Assembly (NCBI RefSeq): GCF_022539505.1
Contig: NC_061510.1
Location: 36,915,047 to 36,979,046, forward strand
Source of the DNA: Lolium rigidum
Taxonomy: Eukaryota; Streptophyta; Magnoliopsida; Poales; Poaceae
DNA: 64,000 nucleotides
Reading direction: 5' to 3'
The notes beneath the pieces were generated by a model that worked only from the letters and a program-made list of their open reading frames with translations, was not told the DNA's origin and did no database searches. This document shows positions 1 to 10,298 of this stretch, piece by piece; position 1 is the first letter of the stretch; every line of letters begins with the position of its first letter. Made by a program: the position numbers and the translations under genes.

Positions 1-1
1 A

Positions 2-787
2 AGAATTGGTGTTGGCAATGTTTTCACTTCTAATGCAAAGCCTGCAAAACTGCCGGAAACTGCTAAAACTGCTGAAACTGCCTGTGATAAAACTGCTGAA
101 ATTTTTTCCAACATTGGGGATGATGATCCCATTGCTTTAGATTATAATGGTTTGGATTTTGATGATTGCCACATCTCTGAAGTTATAAAGTTCTTACAAA
201 AACTTGCTAAGAGTCCCAATGCTAGTGCTATAAACTTGGCTTTCACAAAACATATTACAAATGCTCTCATAAAAGCTAGAGAGGAGAAACTAAAACTTGA
301 AACTTCTATTCCTAGAAAGCTAGAGGATGGTTGGGAGCCCATCATTAAGATGAAGGTAAATGACTTTGATTGTAATGCTTTATGTGATCTTGGTGCAAGT
401 ATTTCCGTTATGCCTAAGAAAATTTATAATATGCTTGACTTGCCACCATTGAAAAATTGTTATTTGGATGTTAATCTTGTTGATAATGCTGCAAAGAAAC
501 CTTTGGGGAGAGTTGATAATGTTCGCATTACCGTTAACAATAACCTTGTCCCCGTTGATTTTGTTGTCTTGGATACTGAATGCAATGCATCTTGTCCCAT
601 AATATTGGGAAGAATTTTTCTTCGAATTGTTGGAGCTATCATTGATATGAAGGAAGATAATATTAAATATCAATTTCCTCTCAAGAAAGGTATGGAACAC
701 TTCCCTAGAAAGAGAATGAAGTTACCTTTTGATTCTATTATTAGAGCAAGTTATGATGTTGATACTTCGTCTCTTGATAACACTTGA
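2..787 (+). CDS. Gag-protease polyprotein, C-terminal part (Athila-type element)
   Basis: The frame is open from the first codon of the window (position 2) to the TGA at 785-787, so this is the 3' part of a longer ORF and the ATG at 152 need not be the start. The C-terminal 140 residues form a retropepsin-like aspartic protease fold. The usual D-S/T-G catalytic triad is represented by CDLGASIS (nucleotides around 385-410), where Leu replaces Ser/Thr. The flap and second-lobe signature is PIILGRIFLR near 595-625. The Leu at the active site recurs, as I recall, in Athila-type gag-protease ORFs of Triticeae, so activity is uncertain. It would process Gag in virus-like particles. No RT domain follows, which fits a non-autonomous derivative. 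Confidence 0.75.
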   Translation, partial: RIGVGNVFTSNAKPAKLPETAKTAETACDKTAEIFSNIGDDDPIALDYNGLDFDDCHISEVIKFLQKLAKSPNASAINLAFTKHITNALIKAREEKLKLETSIPRKLEDGWEPIIKMKVNDFDCNALCDLGASISVMPKKIYNMLDLPPLKNCYLDVNLVDNAAKKPLGRVDNVRITVNNNLVPVDFVVLDTECNASCPIILGRIFLRIVGAIIDMKEDNIKYQFPLKKGMEHFPRKRMKLPFDSIIRASYDVDTSSLDNT

Positions 788-880
788 TACACACTGCGCC
801 TAGCTGAAAGGCGTTAAAGAAAAGCGCTTATGGGAGACAACCCATGTTTTTACTACAGTATTTTATTTTATATTTGAGTC

Positions 881-1091
881 TTGGAAGTTTTTTACTACTG
901 TAGCAACCTCTCCTTATCTTAGTTTTGTGCATTGTTGTGCCAAGTAAAGTTGTTGATAGTAAGGTTCATACTAGATTTGGATTACTGCGCAGAAACAGAT
1001 TTCTTTGCTGTCACGAATTTCGACTACTGTAGATTTGGAAGTTTTTTACTACTGTAGCAACCTCTCCTTATCTTAGTTTTGTGCATTGTTG
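881..1091 (+). repeat. 57-bp direct repeat in Athila-type 3' region
   Basis: The 57 bp at 881-937 (starting TTGGAAGTTTTTTACTACTG) recur identically at 1035-1091, offset 154 bp. The spacer contains a third, partial TACTGTAG motif. This looks like a local tandem duplication inside the retrotransposon. Confidence 0.85.
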
Positions 1092-3263
1092 CCTCTCTGT
1101 AGGTAGCTCAGAAAAATATGCCAATTTACGTGCGTGATCCTCAGATATTTACGCAACTTTCATTCAATTTGGGCATTTTCATTTGAGCAAGTCTGTTGCC
1201 TCAATAAAATCCGTCTTTACGGACTGTTCTGTTTTGACAGATTCTGCCTTTTATTTCGCATTGCCTCTTTTGCTATGATGGATGAATTTCTTTGCTCCAT
1301 TAATGTCCAGTAGCTTTATGCAATGTCCAGAAGTGTTAAGAATGATTATGTCACCTCTGAACATGTGAATTTTTATTATGCACTAACCCTCTAATGAGTT
1401 GTTTCGAGTTTGGTGTAGAGGAAGTTTTCAAGGATCAAGAGAGGGAGATGATACAATATGATCAAGGAGAGTGAAAGCTCTAAGCTTGGGGATGCCCCGG
1501 TGGTTCACCCCTGCATATTTTAAGAAGACTCAAGCGTCTAAGCTTGGGGATGCCCAAGGCATCCCCTTCTTCATCGACAACATTAGCGGGTTCCTCCCCT
1601 GAAACTATATTTTTATTCCATCACATCTTATGTGCTTTGCTTGGAGCATCGGTTTGTTTTTGTTTTTGTTTTTGTTTGAATAAAATGGATCCTAGCATTC
1701 ATTGTGTGGGAGAGAGACACGCTCCGCTGTTGCATATGGACAAATATGTCCTTAGGCTTTACTCATAGTATTCATGGCGAAGGTTGAATCTTCTTCGTTA
1801 AATTGTTATATGGTTGGAATTGGGAAATGCTACATGTAGTAATTCTAAAATGTCTTGAATAATTTGATACTTGGCAATTGTTGTGCTCATGTTTAAGCTC
1901 TTTCATCATATACTTTGCACCCATTAATGAAGAAATACATAGAGCTTGCTAAAATTTGGTTTGCATATTTGGTCTCTCTAAAGTCTAGATAATTTCTAGT
2001 ATTGGTTTTGAACAACAAGGAAGACGGTGTAGAGTCTTATAATGTTTACAATATGTCTTTTATGTGAGTTTTTCTGCACCGGTTCATCCTTGTGTTTGTT
2101 TCAAATAACCTTGCTAGCCTAAACCTTGTATCGAGAGGGAATACTTCTCATGCATCCAAAATCCTTGAGCCAACCACTATGCCATTTGTGTCCACCATAC
2201 CTACCTACTACATGGTATTTCTCCGCCATTCCAAAGTAAATTGCTTGAGTGCTACCTTTAAAATTTCCATTCTTTACCTTTGCAATACATAGCTCATGGG
2301 ACAAATAGCTTAAAAACTATTGTGGTATTGAATATGTACTTATGCACTTTATCTCTTATTAAGTTGCTTGTTGTGCGATAACCATGTTTCGGGGACGCCA
2401 TCAACTACTCTTTGTTGAATATCATGTGAGTTGCTATGCATGTCCGTCTTTTCTGAAGTAAGGGAGATTTACCACTCATTTAATGGTTAGAGCATGCATA
2501 TTGTTAGAGAAGAACACTGGGCCGCTAACTAAAGCCATAAATCATGGTGGAAGTTTCAGTTTTGGACATATATCCTCAATCTCATATGAGAACACTAATT
2601 GTTGCTACATGCTTATGCATTAAAGAGGAGTCCATTATATGTTGTCTATGTTGTCCCGGTATGGATGTCTAAGTTGAGAATAATCAAAAGCGAGAAATCC
2701 AAATGCGAGCTTTCTCCTTAGACCTTTGTACGAGCGGCATGGAGGTACCCCTTTGTGACACTTGGTCAAAACATGTGTATTGCGATAATCCCGGTAATCC
2801 AAGCTAATTAGGACAAGGTGCGGGCACTATTAGTATACTATGCATGAGGCTTGCAACTTGTAAGATATAATTTACATGATACACATGCTTTATTACTACC
2901 GTTGACAAAATTGTTTCTTGTTTTCAAAACCAAAGCTCTAGCACAAATATAGCAATCAATGCTTCCCTCTGCGAAGGGCCTTTCTTTTACTTTTATGTTG
3001 AGTCAGTTCACCTATCTCTCTCCACCTCAAGAAGCAAACACTTGTGTGAACTGTGCATTGATTCCTACATACTTGCATATTGCACTTGTTATATTACTCT
3101 ATGTTGACAATATCCATGAGATATACATGTTACAAGTTGAAAGCAACCGCTGAAACTTAATCTTCCTTTGTGTTGCTTCAATACCTTTACTTTAATTTAT
3201 TGCTTTATGAGTTAACTCTTATGCAAGACTTATTGATGCTTGTCTTGAAGTACTATTCATGAA

Positions 3264-3268
3264 AAGTC
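3264..3268 (+). repeat. TSD aagtc, left copy (inner Gypsy element)
   Basis: AAGTC directly precedes the TG of the 5' LTR and is repeated at 11461-11465 directly after the CA of the 3' LTR. A matching 5-bp duplication proves that both ends belong to one insertion. Confidence 0.95.
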
Positions 3269-3480
3269 TGTTATCACCAGAATTTGACCGGATCAGAGGT
3301 GGGCCGCGATTAAAGATGGGCTTGAAGAATACATATGGAAGAAATACATGAATCGGCCTTGTATACAAAGTTTGGGCTAGTTTGCCCGTGTATCTGTAAA
3401 TATAGTAGGATACGTGTCGGTTAGATAGAGTTTGGCTCGTGCCCGGTTGGGATTATTCCCACGTTAGAAAGTCTACGGAC

Positions 3481-3488
3481 TATAAATA
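3481..3488 (+). promoter_or_regulatory. TATA box of Gypsy 5' LTR
   Basis: TATAAATA lies about 210 bp into the LTR, with the identical motif at 10509-10516 in the 3' LTR. It is the likely Pol II promoter for the genomic transcript. Confidence 0.6.
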
Positions 3489-3764
3489 TGTATCTAGGGT
3501 TTCTGAAATAAACAACAATCACGTTCACCACAAACCAATCTAGGCGCATCGCCAACTCCCTTGTCTCGAGGGTTTCTTCCGGGTAAGCATCATGCTGCCT
3601 AGATTGCATCTTGTGATCTAGGCAGTACACGTTTATTCGCTGTCCATGCGTTGCTCGTGCTGAAGCCTTGTTGATGGCGAGCAACGTAGTTATCATAGAT
3701 GTGTTAGGGTTAGCATTGTTTCATCGTATCATATGCTTTCGTCCGTGCAACCCTTAGACATCTA

Positions 3765-3799
3765 GCCGCCCTTACACCTATCTTAGGTGTAAGGGCGGC
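3765..3799 (+). repeat. Perfect 15-bp inverted repeat (hairpin) in Gypsy LTR
   Basis: GCCGCCCTTACACCT and its reverse complement are separated by 5 bases. The same structure is intact in the 3' LTR at 10792-10826. It lies about 280 bp downstream of the TATA box, so it would be transcribed in the R/U5 part and could fold in RNA. Its role is not known. Confidence 0.8.
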
Positions 3800-4432
3800 A
3801 CCTCGCTTGATCATTATTTAGTAGATCCGATCCGTTATGATTGCTCCTTGTTCTTCAAGGATTAGTTTAATATCTGCATAGTTAGGCCTTACAAACGGGT
3901 TGAAGGATCCAAGTGGCACGTAGGGTGTAGTTTGCTAGCCCTAGACAGGATGTTCCGGGGATCAACTTCATGTTGGTTTTTAGGCCTTGTCTAGGGTCGG
4001 TTTATGATCACCGTGCGTGGCCGCCGAGGCTCAATCACGCGTAGGATGTTCCGATTATGTGGTGAAAACCCTAAATCGTAGTAGGTCGTGTTAGCTTTAT
4101 TTCGATCAAGCGGGACCACCATGTGATCGTACACCTCGTGCGAATCGTGGGTGGGTCGGCTCCTTGAGCCGATTCACGGGACAACCCGAGAGCCGATCGA
4201 GGCTCGTATTTAATGTTTACGTGTATGCCATGCAGGAAACTAAGCGAGGCACATCCATCACCTTCCTGACCAGGTATAGGTCAGGTGGCACGCCCTTGCA
4301 CCAGCATCGGACGTGCGTGCCGAGCCTTTGCGGGCTGTCGCTCGAGGGACCAGGGCCAGCCGCAGTCCTGGGAGCCTCCCGGCTCTACTGTGTTGCCCGT
4401 CGCTGCTCGCCGGTGGGTTTCTGACCGCAACA

Positions 4433-4456
4433 CATTCTGGCACGCCCGGTGGGAGC
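4433..4456 (+). other. Primer binding region of inner Gypsy element
   Basis: Directly after the 5' LTR comes CATTCTGGCACGCCCGGTGG. The TGGCACGCCCGGTGGGA core is typical of the primer binding region of grass Gypsy elements. The tRNA species was not determined. Confidence 0.55.
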
Positions 4457-4493
4457 GTCTTCGACATCAACTGCATCGCCATCTACGTCTGAG

Positions 4494-6471
4494 ATGGCGG
4501 AAGGTACTCCGGTCACGTACGAGGATCTGACTGAGGAGCTCAAGAAGAATTATGACGAGGTCAAAGCGATCCTCGAGGCCGACCTCATCGGCTCTTTCCA
4601 GAGAACCCGCTCACACGGCATCAGGTGGAAAGGCTTCTCACCTGAAGGCGCGCTCGATGGAGTGGACCTGTCCGCCCCGTCGAAGAACGCACCGGGTCTC
4701 CGCGTCGGAGATTAATTTCATGGTAGCTCGGCCGCCGCACCGCCATTCCGAGAGCCTCGGTGAACACTTTGGAGCGTGTCGCTCTTCGGGTGATCCAGAA
4801 ATCATGAGGCATCGGTACTCTCCGTCGGGACCAGCTCTAGGGACTCACCAAGGAGAGATGCCACTCCGAGTCCCGACCACCGCTGCCATTCGCGTTGGCA
4901 GCACCGGAAGTGCCGAGTTCACCGGCATACGTCGTCTACAAGATCGGTGGTGACCCTAGTGATTACCGGTTCTTGCATGAGGCGCCTAAGGAGATCCCTC
5001 ACGGATACACGTGCACATACGTGCCGGATCGAAATGAATCGGGCACTCACGAACCGGACCGCAACAGACAGGGACTTCTAGAACAGACAGGAGGAACTTC
5101 GGGAACAGATCTTGAGAAGCGTACGTGGCTAGCTAAGTATGCCACTCCGATAAACCTCCGAGCCCAACTCCTGCAGCTTGGCTCGGAGCTTGAGAAGCAA
5201 GCGTGGCTGGCTAAGTATGCCACTCCGGCGAATCTTCGTAGTTCGACTCCTGCAGCCAGCACCGCGGATCAGATCAGTACAATCTTGAGAGACCAGTTTG
5301 GCATGGTGCCGAAAAGGAGGGCAATCGGCTATTCCAAGCCGTACCCCAACGAGTACGAGTTGATCCCGCTACCACCCAAATATCGGCTCCCTGAATTCTC
5401 CGAATTTAGTGGATCAGATGGTTCCAGCTCAATCGAGCATGTGAGCCGATATTTGGCACAGCTGGGCACGATCTCAGCATCAGATGAGCTGCGTGTGAGG
5501 TTCTTTGCACAGTCCCTCACAGGATCGGCTTTCGGGTGGTACACATCGCTACCACCAGACTCAATCCGGACTTGGAAGCAGTTGGAGGAGCAGTTCCACA
5601 TGCAGTATCACTCAGAGGCTTCCGAGGCTGGCATTGCCGATCTAGCACAAGTACGACGAAGCGCGGAGAAACGAGTGTCGAATACATCCAGCGCTTTAGG
5701 ACCGTTAGGAACCGATGCTATTCGGCTCGTGTGACCGAAAAGAAGCAGTCGAGTTGGCGGTGGTGGGTCTCGCATCACCGATCAAGGATGTGGCCTCCCA
5801 AGCGTACTACCCTTCACTGGCGCACATGGTGCAGAAGCTGTCATTATATGAACAGCGCCACCCAGACGTATACCAGGATAAATTCAAGCGTGCGGTGGTC
5901 CTGGTTGAGGCAGATGAAGATGAAGGCTCTCCGGGAGATCAAGAGGTAGCAGTGGCTGAACGGACTCGGGGGGGCAAGCCCCGTGTCCTGCAAGTGGGTT
6001 AAGCCACAAGGTCCTCCAAGAGGGTTTGACTTCGATGTGACCAAGGCCGAACAGATTTTCGACCTCTTACTTAAGGAGAAGCAGCTAAAGGTACCCGAAG
6101 GCCACAAAATCCCCACGGCGCAGGAGCTGAACGGGAAGCCATACCGCAAATGGCATAACACGTTCACCCATGCCACCAACGACCGCAGGGTGTGGCGTCG
6201 GCAGATCCAAATGGCGATAGAACAAGGGCGTCTAATTTTCAGCCAGTACGCCATGAAAGTCGACACACACCCCTTTCCCGCCGTTAACATGGTGGAGTGC
6301 ACTTACCCTGGGAAGTGCCAGCCAGGTTTCTCGTTCAACATCAACATGGTAGGACCTGGGCACCACCCTGGTAAGGACAGAGACGAGGGCAGCTGCTCCC
6401 ATAGCAAGGATACAGAGGAAGCCGTTCCACGCGATCGGCTCCGGCACGATGGCAAGCGCTACATCACATAG
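4494..6471 (+). pseudogene. Gag of inner Gypsy element, frameshifted
   Basis: The likely start is ATG at 4494 (protein begins MAEGTPVTYEDLTEELKK). The coding trail moves through several frames: 4494-4715, 4895-5734, 5715-6002 and 5983-6471. The retrotransposon Gag core is near 5390-5730 (EFSGSDG...FGWYTSLPPDSIRTW), followed by YRKWHNTFTHATND near 6140-6180. Gag forms the cytoplasmic particle that packages RNA. An internal duplication (WLAKYATPxNLR, nucleotides about 5125-5160 and 5200-5235) extends the N-terminal half. The frame changes may be genuine decay or may partly reflect the CAG/CTG sequence artefact described in the findings. Confidence 0.75.
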
Positions 6472-6797
6472 GGAGAAGTGAAGAATGTGAGATATCAGCG
6501 ACCCCTCTCTGATCACCTCCTCAACAAATACGTGAGTCAATACGACCAACGCCGATGATACGACAACGATGACGAAAGAGATCGTCTGGCTAGCAGGTAC
6601 GCTAGGAGACATCGTCGGCATGATCGCGACGAGGAGAGATATGAGCGCCACGCCAAGCAAGAATCAAGAGAGCAAGACGACGTGGATAGGCACTGGGACT
6701 ATCCCTTCTTCAGACACTGCTGGGATTCAGTAATGAGCCGATTGCCTACAATCGGCAACCGCCTGAATGTAGACAGAAGAAGAAGGATGCAGCTAAC

Positions 6798-7118
6798 GTG
6801 TTCGTGTTCAAACGTCTAGGGCCTCTCCCGCCTCGGAACAAGTACGCTGAGTCCTCTCGGGTGGAGGATCTCGAGGAACTAGAGGACGATGATGAAGAAG
6901 AAGATAAGTACCACCGGCCAAGGTGGTGCCCTGATGGACTCAGCCGTTCCCAAAAGCGTAGGGTTCAGCGGCTACGTGGTTTGGAGGAAGCCGAAAGGTT
7001 ATACCTGCACACGTTAAGGAAGGCGCGGCCTGATCTGGCCGCGAAAATTCAGCGAACTCGGACGAAGAAGGACGGCCACAAAAGAAAGAGTGGCGCCCGG
7101 ACAAAAGAAAGCCGATGA
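6798..7118 (+). pseudogene. Gag C-terminal charged region of inner Gypsy element
   Basis: An open stretch with an acidic run (ELEDDDEEED), then a basic segment (SRSQKRRVQRLRGLEEAERLYLHTLRKARPDL). It continues the Gag polyprotein between capsid and protease; the basic part is a candidate RNA-binding or scaffold segment. No zinc knuckle is visible. It is in a different frame from the fragments before and after it. Confidence 0.55.
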
Positions 7119-7794
7119 TGAGACATCGGCCGGCACAAACATGGTGTTCATCCTTCCGACGGAGTTTAGTGCTCCAGGATTAGACGAAGCACCCGTGGCA
7201 CAACTTGACTGCGGCCCACGGCCAGTTATCTTTGAGAAGCCTCGAGAAAGAAGCTACGGACATATGAAGGCCCCGTACTTGCGAGGTTATATCAATGGGC
7301 AGCCTCGTCAACAAGATGCTGGTGGACACCGGAGCGGCAGATCAACATTATGCCATACTCCATGCTACGTCGGTTGGGACGCTCTAGCTCGGACCTGATC
7401 AAGACCAACGTTACACCGAGCGATTTCAACGGCCAAGCATCCGACGCACAAGGTGTTCTCGAACGTGGATCCGACCGTAGGAAGGAAAACCATCCCTACG
7501 ACGTTCTTTATTATCGATAGCAAGAGCACCTACGATGTCCTGCTAGGGAGAGATTGGATCCACGCCAACTGTTGCATTCCATCCACGATGCACCAATGCT
7601 TAATACAGTGGGATGGAGATGAAGTAGAGGTCGTCCACGCGGATCACTCAGCCGAGATTTCAACGGCCGGCATGAACGTTTGGGAGACGACAGGCCAAGA
7701 GCCACTCTCGTGCATCAATTTGGACGACTGCGAGCGCATCGACGTGACGAAGGACGGGGTTAGGCTGGTCTTATCCACAGGCCTGACCGTATAG
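7090..7794 (+). pseudogene. Aspartic protease of inner Gypsy element, frameshifted
   Basis: Two adjacent open segments (7090-7398 and 7453-7794) together carry a retropepsin-like domain. A LVDTGAA-type active site is readable near 7320-7335 when the frame is followed, and the C-terminal lobe signature VLLGRDWIHAN is at about 7535-7565. A frameshift near 7318 breaks the catalytic region. No RT domain follows, so the polyprotein ends as gag-protease. Confidence 0.75.
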
Positions 7795-8060
7795 CAAGAA
7801 CAAATCTATGGACGAACGTGGCGAGGCCGATCCTTGTGATCGGCCCCAAAGATCTATGGACAAACATTGCAAAACCCTCAGTTAGCGATTCAATCAACAT
7901 GGAGGCCGATTCCAGCAATCGGCCAAAATTATCCTCACCATACGTTCTGCCTGTGTCCAACGTCGATCTAACGGGCAACGGGTTTACGTCGGCTGATGAG
8001 CTGGAAGAAGTCAACATTGGTCCTAACGGAGCCGACGTTCAAATACAGTGCCTTGGCTAA
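7795..8060 (+). other. Spacer with repeated CGGCC/GATCGG motifs downstream of protease
   Basis: A short non-coding stretch rich in GCCGAT/ATCGGC words. It occupies the place where an autonomous relative would begin RT coding. No RT motif can be found on either strand. Confidence 0.5.
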
Positions 8061-8771
8061 CTACGAGCCGATATCCGCAGTTACCTGGCAGATTCGGCTC
8101 GGTGGGCACCTAATCAGATGAACATGTGCGATACATGTGCAGTGAAATATTGGGGGCCGATAGAAAAATCGGCCAGTAAAAAAAAATTTCATGATGTACA
8201 GCCGATGCACGGACATCGACTTTAGAACTAAGAAGCAAAGCCGATGCACAGACATCGACTCTAGTACAAATTGCACAGGATCTACCAGCTGCGTGTTCAA
8301 GACGCGGATTTCGACCAAGTCGGTCTTCAGGTCAGCTTCGAGGCCTTCTGCTTCTTCGATGGAGTGAACGATGAGAGCATGCTCAGCTTCAATGAGCCGT
8401 CGCCTGAACCTTCTCTTCGAGGACCTCCAACCCTTTGCGCAAGGTCGCCGCTCGGCGCGTCTGTCGGACGTGTCATCGGCTTGCGAGAAGAAGAGGTTAG
8501 CCGATAAGAACGACAAGGGGTCGCAGGCCAAATCAGCCGAGGAAAGGATGGAGTTACGTTTGGTATCTCCTGGTTTAATGGAGAGGCTTGCGGTTCTTTG
8601 CGAGCTTTCTTGATGCATCGGCTCTCCGTGCGTAGGCTGCCCTGCCCTCGCTTTGATGAGAGTTTGGGAAACGGCAGGTTCGCAGGCCGACCTTTTCTTG
8701 AAAGCCGACGGTGGCAAGTCCGGCTGGTCTCGCGTGGTGGTTTTCTCGGATTTGCTCGAGCTCGGGTCCAT
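8061..8771 (-). CDS. Antisense ORF 1 of inner Gypsy element, function unknown
   Basis: An open minus-strand frame of 236 residues starting MDPSSSKSEKTTTRDQP. It is Ser/Lys/Arg-rich at the N-terminus, with an R/K-rich helical segment (SKRRFRRRLIEAEHALIVHS) and an acidic heptad-like continuation (EEAEGLEADLKTDLVEI) suggesting a short coiled coil. It lies opposite to gag-protease transcription, upstream of the second antisense ORF. Tat-lineage Gypsy elements are known to carry antisense genes here. No family is recognised, and it may be a decayed exon of a longer antisense gene. Confidence 0.45.
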   Translation of the reverse strand: MDPSSSKSEKTTTRDQPDLPPSAFKKRSACEPAVSQTLIKARAGQPTHGEPMHQESSQRTASLSIKPGDTKRNSILSSADLACDPLSFLSANLFFSQADDTSDRRAERRPCAKGWRSSKRRFRRRLIEAEHALIVHSIEEAEGLEADLKTDLVEIRVLNTQLVDPVQFVLESMSVHRLCFLVLKSMSVHRLYIMKFFFTGRFFYRPPIFHCTCIAHVHLIRCPPSRICQVTADIGS

Positions 8772-9200
8772 TTGTCCGAACCGTGTGTCCTCACCGCTGT
8801 TCTCGCCTTGACCGAGGCTCGGGGGCAGCTGACCCGGTAGATACTCTGTTTTTGGAAGCCGATTGGGGTGTCACTCGGCCGGCTCCCGCATCATAACCTT
8901 CTTCAAAGGTGGTGAGTTCTTGCAGGAGAAGATCACTGGAGCTGGTGGGAGGAATTCAAAGGGGGATCCATCATCATTGACAGGCTTTGGGCCATCTTGT
9001 TGCTGCAAAGAAACAGAGCAGGGTATAAAGCATCACTGGAAACTATCGCGAGGAGATTTGCGAGCAAGTGGCACCCGTTCGCGTAAGTATCGCCTTCAGC
9101 GTCAAGATGTTTCAGCAACGGTCCTAGGGCTCTCCTGAAGGCATGGGTCTTCCACATTATCCACCAGATCTCAAAGTCGGAGAGATGAAGGATAGATTGT

Positions 9201-9327
9201 GAGGGACCGATGCGTTGCCATCGGCTCATTGAGCATTGACCAAGTTGACAATCGCTCCTTAGTCGAAGAGATGAAGGACCGATGCGTTGCCATCGGCTCA
9301 TTGAGCATTGGCTAAGTTGACAATCGG
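9201..9327 (+). repeat. Imperfect tandem duplication, about 73-bp period
   Basis: A segment with the core GACCGATGCGTTGCCATCGG followed by CTCATTGAGCATTG is present at 9201-9254 and again at 9274-9327, with one small block of changes. It lies between the two antisense ORFs of the inner Gypsy element. Confidence 0.75.
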
Positions 9328-9509
9328 CAAAGTCAGTATGAGGGGAAATCGGCTAAATTAGCATAAAGGAAATCGGCAAAATCAAATTGGAGGAAATTCT
9401 TCATTGCTAAACGGGATTTCTTACATAAAGAGCTGATTGCTCTCAAAAGGAAGTACCAGGGGATACATTGCCCCATCTACTACTACTGATCCTATGCTAA
9501 GGGTCCTAT

Positions 9510-10016
9510 CTATGGGCCGTCGCTGCCCTCATCGTCGCCGTCGTCGCCGCTGTCGGCGCTACTCCCGGCGGACTCGTCGCCGCTGCTGCCGCGGCCGCCG
9601 ACAGGGCCCTCGTTGTCCTCGTCTTCCTCGTCAGCGTCGTCGTCACTGTCGAAGTCGCTGAGGTTCCCCGGCCAGGGGCAGAAGCGCTTGGCCGGCGGTT
9701 CATCGGAGGAGGTGTCGTCCTCCTCCTCCTCCTCCTCCTCCTCGAAGGAGATGAAGTCGTCCCAGGAGAAGCGATCGTCATCGCTCTCCTCCTCCGTTTC
9801 CCTGTCGGCAAGGAAGCGGAGGTCACTTTCCCCATTGGTCGAGGACTTGTCGTCCTCAGACCAGACGGAGAAGTCGTGACTGGACTCGTCCCCGTCTTCT
9901 ATGGCGCGGCGAATGTTGGCCTCGTGGGCCTCCTCCGGGCCCCACTCCGGCGTCGGCTCGCGGGAGGGGGAGGACTGGGTGGAAAGACCCGACGAGGCAG
10001 AGGAGGAAGAAGACAT
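9510..10016 (-). CDS. Antisense ORF 2 of inner Gypsy element: highly acidic Ser/Asp/Glu-rich protein
   Basis: A complete minus-strand ORF of 168 residues starting MSSSSSASSGLSTQSSPSRE. Residues about 20-55 form a conserved block (REPTPEWGPEEAHEANIRRA, then HDFSVWSEDD). The rest is strongly acidic, with a run of nine Glu (EEEEEEEEEDD frame near 9715-9745) and a KRFCPWPGNL island. A second family member keeps the N-terminal block at 56747-56863, so that block is shared and not random. The ORF lies about 280 bp inside the 3' LTR boundary. Acidic composition suggests a protein or histone interaction role, but nothing assigns a function. Confidence 0.6.
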   Translation of the reverse strand: MSSSSSASSGLSTQSSPSREPTPEWGPEEAHEANIRRAIEDGDESSHDFSVWSEDDKSSTNGESDLRFLADRETEEESDDDRFSWDDFISFEEEEEEEEDDTSSDEPPAKRFCPWPGNLSDFDSDDDADEEDEDNEGPVGGRGSSGDESAGSSADSGDDGDDEGSDGP

Positions 10017-10298
10017 GGTGGCGGAGGAGGGCTTTTGGAGTGCTAATGCAAAGGGGATGAAGAAGTGAACTGCAGGATGCGGTTAAAATAAAGGGATATA
10101 GTGGAGATTCAATGCCACAAGCAGCTTCCGAGGAAGTGGTGCCCAAAGAAAAAAAAATTTGCCGAGTCACGCGGAGAAGTGGAGGAGGCAAGGCATCATG
10201 ATGAAGGATACCGCGACGGTTCCGCTTCCGCCACGACATGACCCGACGAAGAAAGCGGAGTGATTTTGGAATTGTCATTTCCAAAACCAGGGGGCATG

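Larger units (their letters stand above)
788..3268 (+). other. Non-coding 3' internal region of the Athila-type element
   Basis: About 2.5 kb without a convincing gene; the short ORFs here (for example 1544-1768 and 2959-3153) lack domains and are not supported. It holds a 57-bp direct repeat and two extra copies of the polypurine-like motif AAGCTTGGGGATGCCC (1482-1497 and 1540-1555). The same motif, without the final CC, forms the true polypurine tract at 11622-11635. Long non-coding tracts between protease/pol and the 3' LTR are usual in Athila-type elements. Confidence 0.7.
3269..4432 (+). repeat. 5' LTR of inner Gypsy element
   Basis: Begins TGTTATCACC and ends GACCGCAACA. It matches 10299-11460 along its whole length. 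The differences cluster at CAG/CTG trinucleotides (see findings). It contains a TATA box and a perfect 15-bp inverted repeat. Confidence 0.95.

Noticed and set aside
4164..4530. ORFs at the end of the Gypsy LTR, with a similar one at 11191
   Set aside because: They lie in the LTR and are repeated only because the LTR is; no protein family.
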